Source: Fidelibacterota bacterium (GTDB lineage: Bacteria; Fidelibacterota; Marinisomatia; Marinisomatales; UBA1611). Taken from it: DNA of 27,717 nt. The first letter of the stretch is position 1; every line of letters starts with the position of its first letter. Positions 1 through 8,682 of this stretch are shown in pieces. The translations under genes and the position numbers were made by a program. The notes below the pieces were generated by a model that saw only the letters and a program-made list of their open reading frames with translations, was not told the origin of the DNA and ran no database searches. The stretch lies in the NCBI GenBank assembly GCA_012964275.1, contig DTUG01000142.1:13527-41243 (forward strand), given 5' to 3'.

Positions 1-2477
1 TGTAGTCCTTCCAATACTGTTGTAGGATTCCGGTCACCCGTAGGCACAGAATAGGCTATATATGGTCCATTTGGGTCACTGACGTAGGTATTGAAATTGT
101 TATCATAACGATACTGTCCTAAACCAACACCTACAGAATCGTAAACAATAGATCGCTGCTCAGTAAAGGTTTCTTCAGATTCCATTTTCAATTCCCAATT
201 AACCGGGCTAGTAGGCAATTTGAAGGAAACATGCAATCGACCTAATGTATAGTTGAGGCCGGATGACTGATCACTTCTGGTTTTTAGCCGATGTTTTACA
301 ATAAGTTTGCGGCGCCACCCGTCTCGCGCTTGGATAGAATAGTCAATAAATCCTAAGATATCTTTACTATCATGAACCCAAGCTTCCCCATTATCACCAG
401 AAACAGATTCATCTCGTAATTGAACACCACTTTTCCAAGATGTGTTTCTATTAAGAAGATTGAGCCCGCCACCAATGATTTCGTATTTCTTAAAGTTAGG
501 ATCAGTTTCCATTTCAAGCATGATAAAAGGGTTGATGACGCCGGTATTGAAATTCAATAATCCCTTGGTGAAACTATATAAACCCTGAGGAACCTTTACA
601 CGATAATGTTCTAAGTTGGATCTTTTGAAAAATGGATGCTCAAAAGTGTGGGTGACTTTAGTTCTTTTACGCTTCTGACCAATAATATTAATCTGTGCTA
701 GTTCTAATTTTGTACTGCTAATGTTTTCCAAGTGTAGATTTAAGGATAATTCTGTTTGACGCTCCTCATTATATCCCACTGAATCCAGATTCCAAAATCG
801 GCGGTGACGAATACTTTTATCCCTTCCCAATGGCCTGAAATTCTTCTGCTTGTACCAATCCCCAAAACTAAATCCAAACTGCATTGAACCTATCCGAATG
901 GAATCTGCGGTAATATATACTCTAAAAGATCCACTGCTATTCAATTCATCATCCTTATCAGAAAGACTATTTTGATCCACATTAGACCCGGCCAACGCAG
1001 CTTGCATACGCACTTTATCGCCCAAATTCCATTCGCCGCTGGCAAACAAAAGATCGTGAAATATAGGAGCTATTATAGTCTGGAAAGGACTGTAAAGGTC
1101 AACCTGAGTTTTTTGATCGGTTTCAGGAACATATTCATAATATATTTTTCCATTAAGTGAAATTTTCCGCTGGTAATCACCCTCAGTATTGTACGAGAAT
1201 GAAACCTGATAACGTTCATCGGTAACATTTTTTTCGGGATCATAAACGTAGATTGAATCATCGAGATAATAATCTCCGTTATCATCTTGGATAATCCCAG
1301 ACCATTTTACTGGTTTATTGCCAGCATTGGATAATGAATCAAGTGTTGATGTATCAAAGATTGTCTTATCTACCTGGTCCCGTTCACTAAAAATCCCTCC
1401 GGTGATCTTTCCATTGCTTGATATCTCCTTTTCAAAGGCACCACCAATCATATTCCGTGAATATTGAAAATCTATATATTGATACTCGATAAATATGTCC
1501 GCGTCATCATAGATGAGTTGTCTTGGTGTAAATGTTATTTCGCCTTGGGAATAATCTATTGTATAATCATAATTCTCGCCCCTGATCATCTGCTTACCAT
1601 CTAACCAAATTTTTTCAGAACCGGCTAAAATTATAATATCACGACTATTGCTTGATGATGTCAAGCCATAGGGACCTTGATTACCATCCTGACCTTTGAA
1701 CTCAATCGATCTATAACGCCCTCTTGTAGTAGCGTATACAGCGGTTCCATTCCAGTTTTTAAAATTAAAGTTATTGTTTAATCCAATTAGTTTACGATTG
1801 ATATTTATAAAGTTATTATGTGTATAATTGAAATCAATATCTCCAGCGTCCAGAGTAAAATCTGGATGTTGAACTGTCAAATAAACTTGCTGCAGGTCTT
1901 CAAGATTACGGGTAGTTCCTTCTGGCTGGATTGGTAAACCCTGATCACTAAGTATCCCGCTGACCATAATGTCATCTGTTAACTTACCGTTTATCTGAAT
2001 ACGCATACCTCCGGAAAAGTCGGACCCTCCAAATGGTGAAACATTCAATTGTCGATAAATGGTACCTGATGAGAACAGGTCAGACCCAACGTTATGTTTC
2101 ACTAACGTTTTATCAGAAAAATCATCAGTTGGTTTCTGCCAAGCTAGTGAATCCAATAGCGGAAGCTGTGTCCATTTTGGTCCAACCTTAATGGGTAACC
2201 CCGTATTAAGGGTGCGATATGATATAACTGCTTTTGTGGGTGTATTTAATTGATTTTTCCAGTAAACCATCCCCTTTATGGGTTCTAGGCTGTCAGGCTT
2301 CACCCATTTCCCATCTATATAAACATTAACCGTTGCCGGTAGGATAAAAGAATCTTTTAAAAAATAAATTGAATCAGTATGGGAAAGATATAATGTATCA
2401 GATTTGAGTGTGGACTGAGCAATTATAGTCTCTACTAGAATAACCCAGATCCATACCCAATTATTTGAACTGTACAT
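1..2477 (-). CDS. Large predicted outer-membrane/surface protein, C-terminal part beyond the left edge
   Basis: An open frame of 825 codons runs without a stop from an ATG at 2477 off the left edge, so the protein is partial at its C-terminus. The N-terminus (MYSSNNWVWIWVILVETIIA, then Q) is a probable signal peptide without a lipobox Cys. The mature part is rich in alternating polar and aromatic residues, as in beta-strand-rich envelope proteins. Two motifs stand out: LPIQPEG at about residues 183-189, and an LDG...RG...DYTIDYSQGEITFT block encoded near 1520-1620. I associate both with large, uncharacterised surface or outer-membrane proteins of the FCB group; that is recollection, not a search. 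The start overlaps the 3' end of the propeller-like gene by 17 bases in another frame, so the two are probably translationally coupled. Barrel versus fibrous fold and function are unknown; a distant relation to SprA-like translocon proteins is possible but unproven. Confidence 0.75.
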   Translation of the reverse strand, partial: MYSSNNWVWIWVILVETIIAQSTLKSDTLYLSHTDSIYFLKDSFILPATVNVYIDGKWVKPDSLEPIKGMVYWKNQLNTPTKAVISYRTLNTGLPIKVGPKWTQLPLLDSLAWQKPTDDFSDKTLVKHNVGSDLFSSGTIYRQLNVSPFGGSDFSGGMRIQINGKLTDDIMVSGILSDQGLPIQPEGTTRNLEDLQQVYLTVQHPDFTLDAGDIDFNYTHNNFININRKLIGLNNNFNFKNWNGTAVYATTRGRYRSIEFKGQDGNQGPYGLTSSSNSRDIIILAGSEKIWLDGKQMIRGENYDYTIDYSQGEITFTPRQLIYDDADIFIEYQYIDFQYSRNMIGGAFEKEISSNGKITGGIFSERDQVDKTIFDTSTLDSLSNAGNKPVKWSGIIQDDNGDYYLDDSIYVYDPEKNVTDERYQVSFSYNTEGDYQRKISLNGKIYYEYVPETDQKTQVDLYSPFQTIIAPIFHDLLFASGEWNLGDKVRMQAALAGSNVDQNSLSDKDDELNSSGSFRVYITADSIRIGSMQFGFSFGDWYKQKNFRPLGRDKSIRHRRFWNLDSVGYNEERQTELSLNLHLENISSTKLELAQINIIGQKRKRTKVTHTFEHPFFKRSNLEHYRVKVPQGLYSFTKGLLNFNTGVINPFIMLEMETDPNFKKYEIIGGGLNLLNRNTSWKSGVQLRDESVSGDNGEAWVHDSKDILGFIDYSIQARDGWRRKLIVKHRLKTRSDQSSGLNYTLGRLHVSFKLPTSPVNWELKMESEETFTEQRSIVYDSVGVGLGQYRYDNNFNTYVSDPNGPYIAYSVPTGDRNPTTVLEGL

Positions 2478-3303
2478 TCAAGATCAGAATATGATCTTTG
2501 GACAGAACAGCAATAGATCGATTTAGACTTTTTATATCCATGACTGGAACACTGACCCCTGGAATTTCAAGTTTTTTATCATTCAATATAGATACCCCAG
2601 CTCCGTCCTTATTAAAAACAAACCATTCATTGCGGAGAGGTACCAAATAATATGCCGCAGTTAGTCGTGTTGATACTGATTTTGTATATTGTCCAAGTCG
2701 GCTAAATAAATGAACATTTTCATCACAGGTTAATATACCTAGAGTCCCATCTTGATTTATGGCAATCTCAAGAATACAGGGATTGATATCACTAAAAATA
2801 TTCAGATCGATATGAGGGTTTGGATCAAGCACGCCACGTAACACAGAAAATATACTATGATACTGACTTGAATAGAGAAAAAGTTGACCCCAGGGGTCAA
2901 CAGCTGCAAGTTCCGGAAATAACCTAGGTTCCAGGTCCGATGTATGTATAAGATTCAAACGATAATCCAGTGTAATGATCTTGTTATCCAATCGATCAAC
3001 AACTAAGATCCCATCAGGTGTTACTCCCATCCAAATTGGCTCAACAAAGGAATAATTCTGCCGTCCAAATCCACCGACCATTTGCAGTTCTCCCATTAGT
3101 CCTAACCCTATCAGTTGTTGAGTCATTTTATCCATCAATAGAAATCGTCCTGCAATGCTCCATTGAATCATATCTGGCTGCAGATCCAACATTTGGATTT
3201 CATCAGGGAAGGGTTTGAATTCTGTTACCTGTAGATTAATCTGGGCAAATAATCCAGAAAAAAGGCTACTATAAATGATAGTTTTATTCAGGAGAAATTT
3301 CAT
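2461..3303 (-). CDS. Exported beta-propeller-like protein of unknown function
   Basis: The protein has 280 residues. The N-terminus (MKFLLNKTIIYSSLFSGLFA) is a signal peptide with likely cleavage before QINLQ. The rest is made of repeated short strand-turn-strand segments such as MGVTPDGILVVDRLDNKIIT and LEIAINQDGTLGILTCDENV. That spacing resembles NHL or six-bladed propeller repeats, but I cannot assign a named family. Such proteins usually sit in the periplasm or on the surface and serve as binding scaffolds. The start overlaps the 3' end of lgt by 20 bases, and its own 3' end overlaps the start of the large outer-membrane protein. This suggests the propeller and the outer-membrane protein are made together and may interact. 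No catalytic residues are evident. Confidence 0.7.
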   Translation of the reverse strand: MKFLLNKTIIYSSLFSGLFAQINLQVTEFKPFPDEIQMLDLQPDMIQWSIAGRFLLMDKMTQQLIGLGLMGELQMVGGFGRQNYSFVEPIWMGVTPDGILVVDRLDNKIITLDYRLNLIHTSDLEPRLFPELAAVDPWGQLFLYSSQYHSIFSVLRGVLDPNPHIDLNIFSDINPCILEIAINQDGTLGILTCDENVHLFSRLGQYTKSVSTRLTAAYYLVPLRNEWFVFNKDGAGVSILNDKKLEIPGVSVPVMDIKSLNRSIAVLSKDHILILNVQFK

Positions 3304-4102
3304 TTTTCGATACGGGATAAACTAAAAAATAGAGTCCAATACTAACCATTAGGACACTAATTATCTGGGCTCCGGAAAATATATCAAATAAATACATATT
3401 ATTCGTTCGAATAAACTCGATCATAAAACGCTCAACACCGGCAAGAATCAGGTAAAACAAGAATAAATTACCAGTAGTTTTCACATATTTTCTGCGGTTC
3501 CATAATACTGTAAAAATCGCTATTCCTGCTAACGACTCATATATCTGCGTAGGATGAACAGGTATAATACCAGGCTCAAGTCCGGAAATATCAATCCATG
3601 GATAATGAGCCGAAAATGCCTGTGTGGTTGTTGGCGGTAAGCCATTTATGAATGAAATTCCCCAAGGCAGGCTTGTGGGCATTCCATAGTCATCACCTAC
3701 TAGAAAACAACCGATCCTGCCAATAGCATATCCAAGAATCAGCAATGGTGAAACAATATCAGCAAACGTTAGCCACGGAAGTTCGTTTTTTCTCAGCACA
3801 ATTGTTACACCCAGCATACCTCCCATCAAACCACCTAAGAATACCAAACCAGATCCGCTAAAGATCATACCCATGGGGTCATCTATGGTCCGTGGCAGAT
3901 TTTCCAGGAGATAATACATTTTTGCGCCTAGAATGCCACCAATGGCAGCCCAAAATACAATATCCGAAGCCAATTTAGAATCATATCCCAATCGTTTTAA
4001 ATCAGAATTCAGCAAGAAGTAACAGGTATAAAATGCTACCACCAGCATAAAACCGAATGAATATATCTTTATGGGGCCTATTTCAAAAAGGACAGGAAAC
4101 AT
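3284..4102 (-). CDS. lgt: Prolipoprotein diacylglyceryl transferase
   Basis: Lgt is an inner-membrane enzyme that moves diacylglyceryl from phosphatidylglycerol to the lipobox cysteine of prolipoproteins, the first step of lipoprotein maturation. The 272-residue length fits the family. Family landmarks are present: GRIGCFLVGDDYG (residues 128-140, with the conserved Arg129), HPTQIYE (183-189) and RFMIEFIRTN (225-234). Several hydrophobic segments span the protein. The residue aligned with E. coli His103 appears to be Leu89 (FLGG instead of FHGG or FYGG), and the usual SYG/WYG near the N-terminus reads SFG (15-17). The start shares one base with the upstream stop (TGATG). It is expected to serve the lipoproteins of this cell, including the LptE-like protein at 12349-12909. 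Confidence 0.93.
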   Translation of the reverse strand: MFPVLFEIGPIKIYSFGFMLVVAFYTCYFLLNSDLKRLGYDSKLASDIVFWAAIGGILGAKMYYLLENLPRTIDDPMGMIFSGSGLVFLGGLMGGMLGVTIVLRKNELPWLTFADIVSPLLILGYAIGRIGCFLVGDDYGMPTSLPWGISFINGLPPTTTQAFSAHYPWIDISGLEPGIIPVHPTQIYESLAGIAIFTVLWNRRKYVKTTGNLFLFYLILAGVERFMIEFIRTNNMYLFDIFSGAQIISVLMVSIGLYFLVYPVSKNEISPE

Positions 4103-4917
4103 CAGATCTTGTTCCCGCAGTTAGGACAAAATTTGTCTTTTGCTGCAATTCGTTGACTGCAATTCAGACAAGTTTTTGTCATTAATTTTTCTTTTAACAA
4201 TATCAAAATAGCAGCAATGATTATGGTTACTACAGCCAGTGCTATCAAAGGTTCCCATGTGTATAGTTTATGCCTAATAATGCTATTTTCAGGTTCAACT
4301 TCTTTTTCAACTTGTGGGACCGTGGACATCATTTCTGCCAAAAGTGCTAGAGATGTAATACCCCGTGAATTATCGTATTTTATCCAAATATCACGGGGTT
4401 CGTTCGCAGGAATTTGGCTCAATTTGACCGTATAACTTCGCATACCATGCTGATCGGATTCAACGGTTGCCTCAGATTCAGAGTGAGAGAAATTTTTTGA
4501 TCCTAAGGGCTGCTGTATTTCCAATAACAGGTTGCTCACAGGAAATGAAAATATCAGATCATAGTTGAAATTCCTTCTGCCTGATCCGCTAAATGATCTT
4601 GTTTTGATCATAAAGGAATACCGATCTATTTCAGGTGGGAAATCAATCCAGCGATCCCCATTACGGACTACGATGTTCTGTGGCTCAAAATAGATCTCAT
4701 TATTATTATCAGTAAAGATTCTTAGTACTGAGTCCGTAGTTGCGGGAACAGTCACTGAAAGCAGTTTACCTTTGTTGGTTGAATCGCGCTGCCCACTGAT
4801 GAGTATGGTCACACCATTATAGTCATACTCAGGTATAATCGACATTCGACCACTATCCATTCCATATAAGTATGATAATAGAAAAAGTAAATATAACGAA
4901 TAAGGATTATAACTCAT
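4102..4917 (-). CDS. Exported membrane-anchored protein with C-terminal zinc ribbon
   Basis: The protein has 271 residues and I do not recognise its family. The visible layout is an N-terminal hydrophobic signal or anchor (residues about 5-20), a roughly 200-residue beta-rich region with no known motif, one transmembrane helix (about 224-241, LIALAVVTIIIAAILILL), a short basic stretch, and a C-terminal four-cysteine zinc ribbon (C250-x2-C253 and C265-x2-C268). If the N-terminus is exported, the ribbon lies in the cytoplasm, so the protein could link an envelope-side domain to a cytoplasmic partner. It sits between a CPBP-family protease gene and lgt, with a one-base overlap with lgt, inside an envelope-related run. 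Function is unknown. Confidence 0.75.
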   Translation of the reverse strand: MSYNPYSLYLLFLLSYLYGMDSGRMSIIPEYDYNGVTILISGQRDSTNKGKLLSVTVPATTDSVLRIFTDNNNEIYFEPQNIVVRNGDRWIDFPPEIDRYSFMIKTRSFSGSGRRNFNYDLIFSFPVSNLLLEIQQPLGSKNFSHSESEATVESDQHGMRSYTVKLSQIPANEPRDIWIKYDNSRGITSLALLAEMMSTVPQVEKEVEPENSIIRHKLYTWEPLIALAVVTIIIAAILILLKEKLMTKTCLNCSQRIAAKDKFCPNCGNKI

Positions 4918-4943
4918 GAATTTGTATTAATGTAAAATAGCAT

Positions 4944-5654
4944 TCAAGAATTAATGGTCAGCTGGGTTAAAACTATTAAATCATAGATGCTATGGGCATA
5001 GGCTGTTATTCCAAAACCACGAATGAAGTATACCACACCCAATACCAATCCTGCAAAAAAACGCACGAAAAAAAGATCCATGGAAAAGAAGTCGCCATAT
5101 TCACCCATAAAATGGAATGCAGAGAAAATACCAGCTGCCAGAATCATAGCAGCCCAACGTCTGACGCTCGTAGACCATTGAAAGATAAATCCCAAAACAG
5201 CAGTAAGTCCGGCAATCAGCAATACCCTAAATAAGAATTCCTCATAAATCCCTGCGCCCACCGCTAGAGTTACCTGTTGTATAATAATTTTTCCCGTAGG
5301 ATTCATGAGACCGATAAGAATGTTTGAAAGAAGAAAATACAATCCTATTGCCCAGACGACACTTTCACCTACCATCAATAATAAATAATCAATGTGGACA
5401 TCTGTGCTATCCCATAGTTGCTTTTGTTGTAGGTAAACAATGATGAATCCAAAAAGAAAAACTGCTCCAATACCGTATAAACCAATAACACCAAAGTGTT
5501 CTAATAATTGGCGCATAATTGCATCAGCGCCGTTACGTATGACCAAAATATCATCCTTTGAAATGAAAAAAATCCCTACTTCATAAATGATGAAAAGTGG
5601 AATTGTTAATAAAAATGAATAAAGTGGAGATCGGGACTGCGACCAGTAAGTCAT
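4944..5654 (-). CDS. CPBP (CAAX/Abi) family intramembrane metalloprotease
   Basis: The protein has 236 residues with several membrane segments. The three family motifs are in order: EEFLFR (Glu138, Glu139, Arg143), FSAFH (Phe177 to His181) and HSIYD (His221, Asp225). Together these match the glutamate and histidine residues of the type II CAAX prenyl protease/bacteriocin-processing (CPBP) family, which cleaves substrates within the inner membrane. Substrate cannot be told from sequence: bacterial members are implicated in processing peptides, anti-sigma factors or self-immunity. It lies 28 bases after lepA and 26 bases before the zinc-ribbon protein, in the same direction, and the last gene could be a partner or substrate. 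No Shine-Dalgarno sequence is visible before the ATG. Confidence 0.88.
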   Translation of the reverse strand: MTYWSQSRSPLYSFLLTIPLFIIYEVGIFFISKDDILVIRNGADAIMRQLLEHFGVIGLYGIGAVFLFGFIIVYLQQKQLWDSTDVHIDYLLLMVGESVVWAIGLYFLLSNILIGLMNPTGKIIIQQVTLAVGAGIYEEFLFRVLLIAGLTAVLGFIFQWSTSVRRWAAMILAAGIFSAFHFMGEYGDFFSMDLFFVRFFAGLVLGVVYFIRGFGITAYAHSIYDLIVLTQLTINS

Positions 5655-5682
5655 GAATTTAATAGTTATAATTCAAAATCCA

Positions 5683-7485
5683 TTAATCGTCGTCAATCTG
5701 CAGTACCGCTAATAGAGCCTCCTGTGGTATTTCAATCTTTCCGATCATTTTCATTCGTTTCTTTCCCTTCTTCTGTTTTTCCCACAATTTTCGTTTACGT
5801 GTAATATCACCACCATAGCACTTAGCAGTCACGTTTTTGCGCAAAGCTTTCACGGTAGTTCGGGCAATGATTCTATTGTTTAGTGCAGCCTGGATTACAA
5901 CTTCAAACATCTGTCGGGGAATCAATTCTTTTAATTTGCTGCATAGTGCGACTCCCCGGCGATATGCATCATCCGCATGACATATTATCGAAAGCGCATC
6001 AACGGGTTCTCCATGGATGAGAATATCCAGTTTTTTAAGGTTCGCGATGGAAAATTTCTTGAATTCATAATCCAATGATGCATAGCCACGAGAAAGAGAT
6101 TTCAATTTGTCATAAAAATCGAATATGATCTCACCCAGCGGAAGATCATAATGGATCTGGGCTTTTTCCGGTGAGAAATAGTTGGTATTCTTATATTTAC
6201 CCCGTTTTTTCTGACAAAGCTTCATAATGCTTCCGATATAATCATTTGGTGCAATAATCTCCGCTGACACCATTGGTTCTAATATTTCATCAATTTCGCC
6301 GAAAAGAGGCATCTGTGCGGGTGTATCTACTTCAATTATGCTTCCATCCCTGAGATGCACTTGATAAACAACATTCGGAGTAGTTGTAACAAGTATCAGA
6401 TTAAATTCCCTTTCCAATCTTTCCTGTACTATTTCCATATGTAATAATCCCAGGAAACCGCAACGAAATCCGAATCCCAAAGCTTCGCTGGTTTCCGGAG
6501 TAAATTCCAATGACGCATCATTTAGTTTTAGTTTTTCCAAAGCAACACGTAGCTGGTCATAATCATCTGCATCCACCGGATAAAGTCCAGAAAATACCAT
6601 TGGTTTCATTTTCTTATACCCTGGAAGGGGTTCAGGAGCGGGATTTTCCTTCGTGGTTAATGTAGCACCTGGCTCTATATGCCCCATATCACGTATACTG
6701 CCAACAACATAACCAACATCACCGGATCGAAGTTCATTTGTTTGTACCTGCTTAAGAACAAAATGACCAACCTCAGTAATCTCGTACGATTCATCGTGTG
6801 CAGAGAATTGTGCTGTCATACCTTTTTTCAACGTACCGTCAAAAACCCTAACATAAGGTATAACTCCTCTGTAGTTATCATACGTTGAATCAAAGATCAA
6901 AGCCCGGGTAGGAGCATCATCATTTATATTTGGAGCTGGAATCCGATCAATGATTGCATTGAAAATATCCTGAATACCAATACCATCCTTAGCACTAGCC
7001 AAAATGATCTCATCATCTATGCAACCAATCAATTCCATAATCTGCATCTTTACATCATCTATCCTTGCTGAAGCTAAATCCACTTTATTGATTATTGGGA
7101 TGATGACCAAATCATTATCAATCGCCAAAAATGCATTTGAAACGGTTTGTGCTTCCACGCCTTGGGCTGCATCTACCAGCAACAGTGCTCCTTCGCAAGC
7201 TGCCAGTGATCGGCTTACTTCATAACTGAAATCCACATGTCCCGGGGTGTCAATCAGGTTTAGGATATAAGATTGTTCGTCACTATGGTTATACTGCATT
7301 TGTATAGGGTGGCTTTTAATGGTAATACCGCGTTCCCGTTCAAGATCCATGCTGTCCAAGATTTGATTTCTCATATCTTTGGATGATACTGTTTTTGTTG
7401 CCTCTAAAAGGCGATCAGCCAAAGTGGATTTTCCATGGTCAATGTGGGCAATGATGGAAAAATTACGCAGGCAGGACTTTTTCAT
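5683..7485 (-). CDS. lepA: Elongation factor 4 (translational GTPase LepA)
   Basis: LepA is a ribosome-binding GTPase related to EF-G that acts on stalled or mistranslocated ribosomes and affects initiation and ribosome assembly. The 600-residue length is normal. GTPase motifs are intact: AHIDHGKST (13-21), RGITI (52-56), DTPGH (79-83) and NKVD (133-136). The C-terminal LepA-specific region is complete, including the conserved VTAKCYGGDITRKRKLWEKQ stretch and the end PQEALLAVLQIDDD. The ATG at 7485 places the G1 motif at the usual distance. The gene opens the run of envelope genes that follows on the minus strand; in other bacteria lepA often sits next to the signal peptidase gene, so an envelope neighbourhood is not unusual. 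Confidence 0.98.
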   Translation of the reverse strand: MKKSCLRNFSIIAHIDHGKSTLADRLLEATKTVSSKDMRNQILDSMDLERERGITIKSHPIQMQYNHSDEQSYILNLIDTPGHVDFSYEVSRSLAACEGALLLVDAAQGVEAQTVSNAFLAIDNDLVIIPIINKVDLASARIDDVKMQIMELIGCIDDEIILASAKDGIGIQDIFNAIIDRIPAPNINDDAPTRALIFDSTYDNYRGVIPYVRVFDGTLKKGMTAQFSAHDESYEITEVGHFVLKQVQTNELRSGDVGYVVGSIRDMGHIEPGATLTTKENPAPEPLPGYKKMKPMVFSGLYPVDADDYDQLRVALEKLKLNDASLEFTPETSEALGFGFRCGFLGLLHMEIVQERLEREFNLILVTTTPNVVYQVHLRDGSIIEVDTPAQMPLFGEIDEILEPMVSAEIIAPNDYIGSIMKLCQKKRGKYKNTNYFSPEKAQIHYDLPLGEIIFDFYDKLKSLSRGYASLDYEFKKFSIANLKKLDILIHGEPVDALSIICHADDAYRRGVALCSKLKELIPRQMFEVVIQAALNNRIIARTTVKALRKNVTAKCYGGDITRKRKLWEKQKKGKKRMKMIGKIEIPQEALLAVLQIDDD

Positions 7486-7535
7486 CCTGTTATATTACAG
7501 AGTAGTGAGTTGATTTTAGAGAAAGAAAGTGGGAC

Positions 7536-7802
7536 TCAACCCATTGTATAATGTTTCTTTACTGGCTCGAGCACTTTCCAGGTACACGATATGCCTTTAG
7601 GAAAAACAACATAATCTCCTTTACCAAAGAAGATTGTTCCAGTTTCTGTGGTCACCTCAACCTTACCTTCCAATAAATAACATGATTCCTGAACTGGATA
7701 GGACCAGGGAAATTCAGATTCTTCACACGTCCAGATGGGCCAGTTAAAAATTCCTCTAGATTCCAATTCATCCTGAGGAATTGATTCAACAGTTATTTTC
7801 AT
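7536..7802 (-). CDS. Small cupin-domain protein (cupin_3/DUF861 type)
   Basis: This is an 88-residue single-domain protein. It has the pattern of small cupins of the ureidoglycine-aminohydrolase type: FPWSYPVQESCYLLEGKVEV (31-50) for the first cupin box and GDYVVFPKGISCTWKV (62-77) for the second. The usual HxH metal pair of cupin motif 1 is replaced by P-V-Q-E, as in many members of this subgroup, so metal binding is uncertain. The protein is cytosolic (no signal peptide). An AAGGGG stretch about nine bases before the ATG is a plausible ribosome binding site, unlike most genes here. No substrate can be named. It follows the small secreted gene by 30 bases and precedes lepA. Confidence 0.85.
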   Translation of the reverse strand: MKITVESIPQDELESRGIFNWPIWTCEESEFPWSYPVQESCYLLEGKVEVTTETGTIFFGKGDYVVFPKGISCTWKVLEPVKKHYTMG

Positions 7803-7832
7803 AAATAAAAACCCCTTGCATTAAGGATAAAG

Positions 7833-8183
7833 TTAAATACGTTTTAATAAGTCCTTTTTCGCTTTTTCGTACTCTTTTTCTGTAATCAGTCCCTTTTCCT
7901 TCAAGACTGCCAAATTTTCGATCTGGGTAATAATCTCTTCAACCGTTGAATCTATTTCTTTTTCATGATTCACCACAACTACATCACTGTGCTGACAAGT
8001 ATACAAATTAGGGGTCCATAATGGCCATCTATGGTTGAAACCTAACCTGACATTTACCCGGGGATATTTGTGAATATGTCTAATATATTTTTTATGGCGT
8101 TTCCAAGGTTTTGTCTTTCCATGGTGCGGGTAGGCTAAGGTTAATAAAATTACTGATAGCAGTAAAATTTTAATGGACTTCAT
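7833..8183 (-). CDS. Exported SHOCT-domain protein with His-rich segment
   Basis: The protein has 116 residues. The N-terminal signal peptide (MKSIKILLLSVILLTLAYP) is followed by a basic, histidine-rich stretch (His20, 21, 30, 36, 38, 51), a short unassigned middle, and a C-terminal SHOCT-like helical motif (about 86-116, with LAVLKEKGLITEKEYEKAKK). SHOCT is a short oligomerisation domain found at the ends of many unrelated proteins. GGAG lies eight bases before the ATG, a convincing ribosome binding site. The His-rich stretch might bind metal ions, but this is speculation. Its neighbours are a cupin gene and another small exported protein gene; no partner is obvious. Confidence 0.75.
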   Translation of the reverse strand: MKSIKILLLSVILLTLAYPHHGKTKPWKRHKKYIRHIHKYPRVNVRLGFNHRWPLWTPNLYTCQHSDVVVVNHEKEIDSTVEEIITQIENLAVLKEKGLITEKEYEKAKKDLLKRI

Positions 8184-8247
8184 GGGAATTCTCCAGTTGT
8201 CTTTCTTGTCCAGATAGACCCGAATAAATCTAAAAGGTTAAAAATAT

Positions 8248-8682
8248 CTAATATTTTCTTTGAGCTTGTAGCAACCGCAGATTTGCTTTTTCTCGGTCAC
8301 CATCCTGCATTATAGAAACAATTCTCATGGCTTCTAAAACAGGAATTTTTACATTGTCAGAATTGGCATAGAATGCGTCCATGTGCAGTACAATGATCTT
8401 CAAATTATATCCTGCTTCTTCCGAACGATACTCATCTGCAATATCATAATACCGCTCTATGTAATAAGGTTGCACCCAATTTTTATCATGGAGATATTGT
8501 TTTCGTACCTCATGCTGATGATGTTTTTTTAGTAATGAAATAGTACCATAGGCTCCATTGATAAAAGAAATCTTTTCCGGTTCAGACAGGATAGACCAGA
8601 AATCCACTGACAATTGATTTTGAGTATTTTCCTGGCCGTATAGAAATACTCCAACGCATACAATGATTAATCTTTTTTTCAT
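8248..8682 (-). CDS. Small exported protein of unknown function
   Basis: The protein has 144 residues and I recognise no family. The N-terminus (MKKRLIIVCVGVFLYGQ) is a short signal peptide. The mature part looks largely alpha-helical and charged, with many Tyr and His residues (for example HHQHEVRKQY and PYYIERYYDIADEY). The start overlaps the nadE stop by four bases (ATGA) and has GAGG nine bases upstream within nadE, so it is translated from the nadE message. Despite that coupling, nothing in the protein links it to NAD metabolism. The gene is probably real because of its signal peptide, its ribosome binding site and its tight overlap with nadE. Confidence 0.65.
   Translation of the reverse strand: MKKRLIIVCVGVFLYGQENTQNQLSVDFWSILSEPEKISFINGAYGTISLLKKHHQHEVRKQYLHDKNWVQPYYIERYYDIADEYRSEEAGYNLKIIVLHMDAFYANSDNVKIPVLEAMRIVSIMQDGDREKANLRLLQAQRKY

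Noticed and set aside
1073..1285. A 70-codon minus-strand open frame at the left end
   Set aside because: It is out of frame with, and wholly inside, the continuous 825-codon surface-protein frame.
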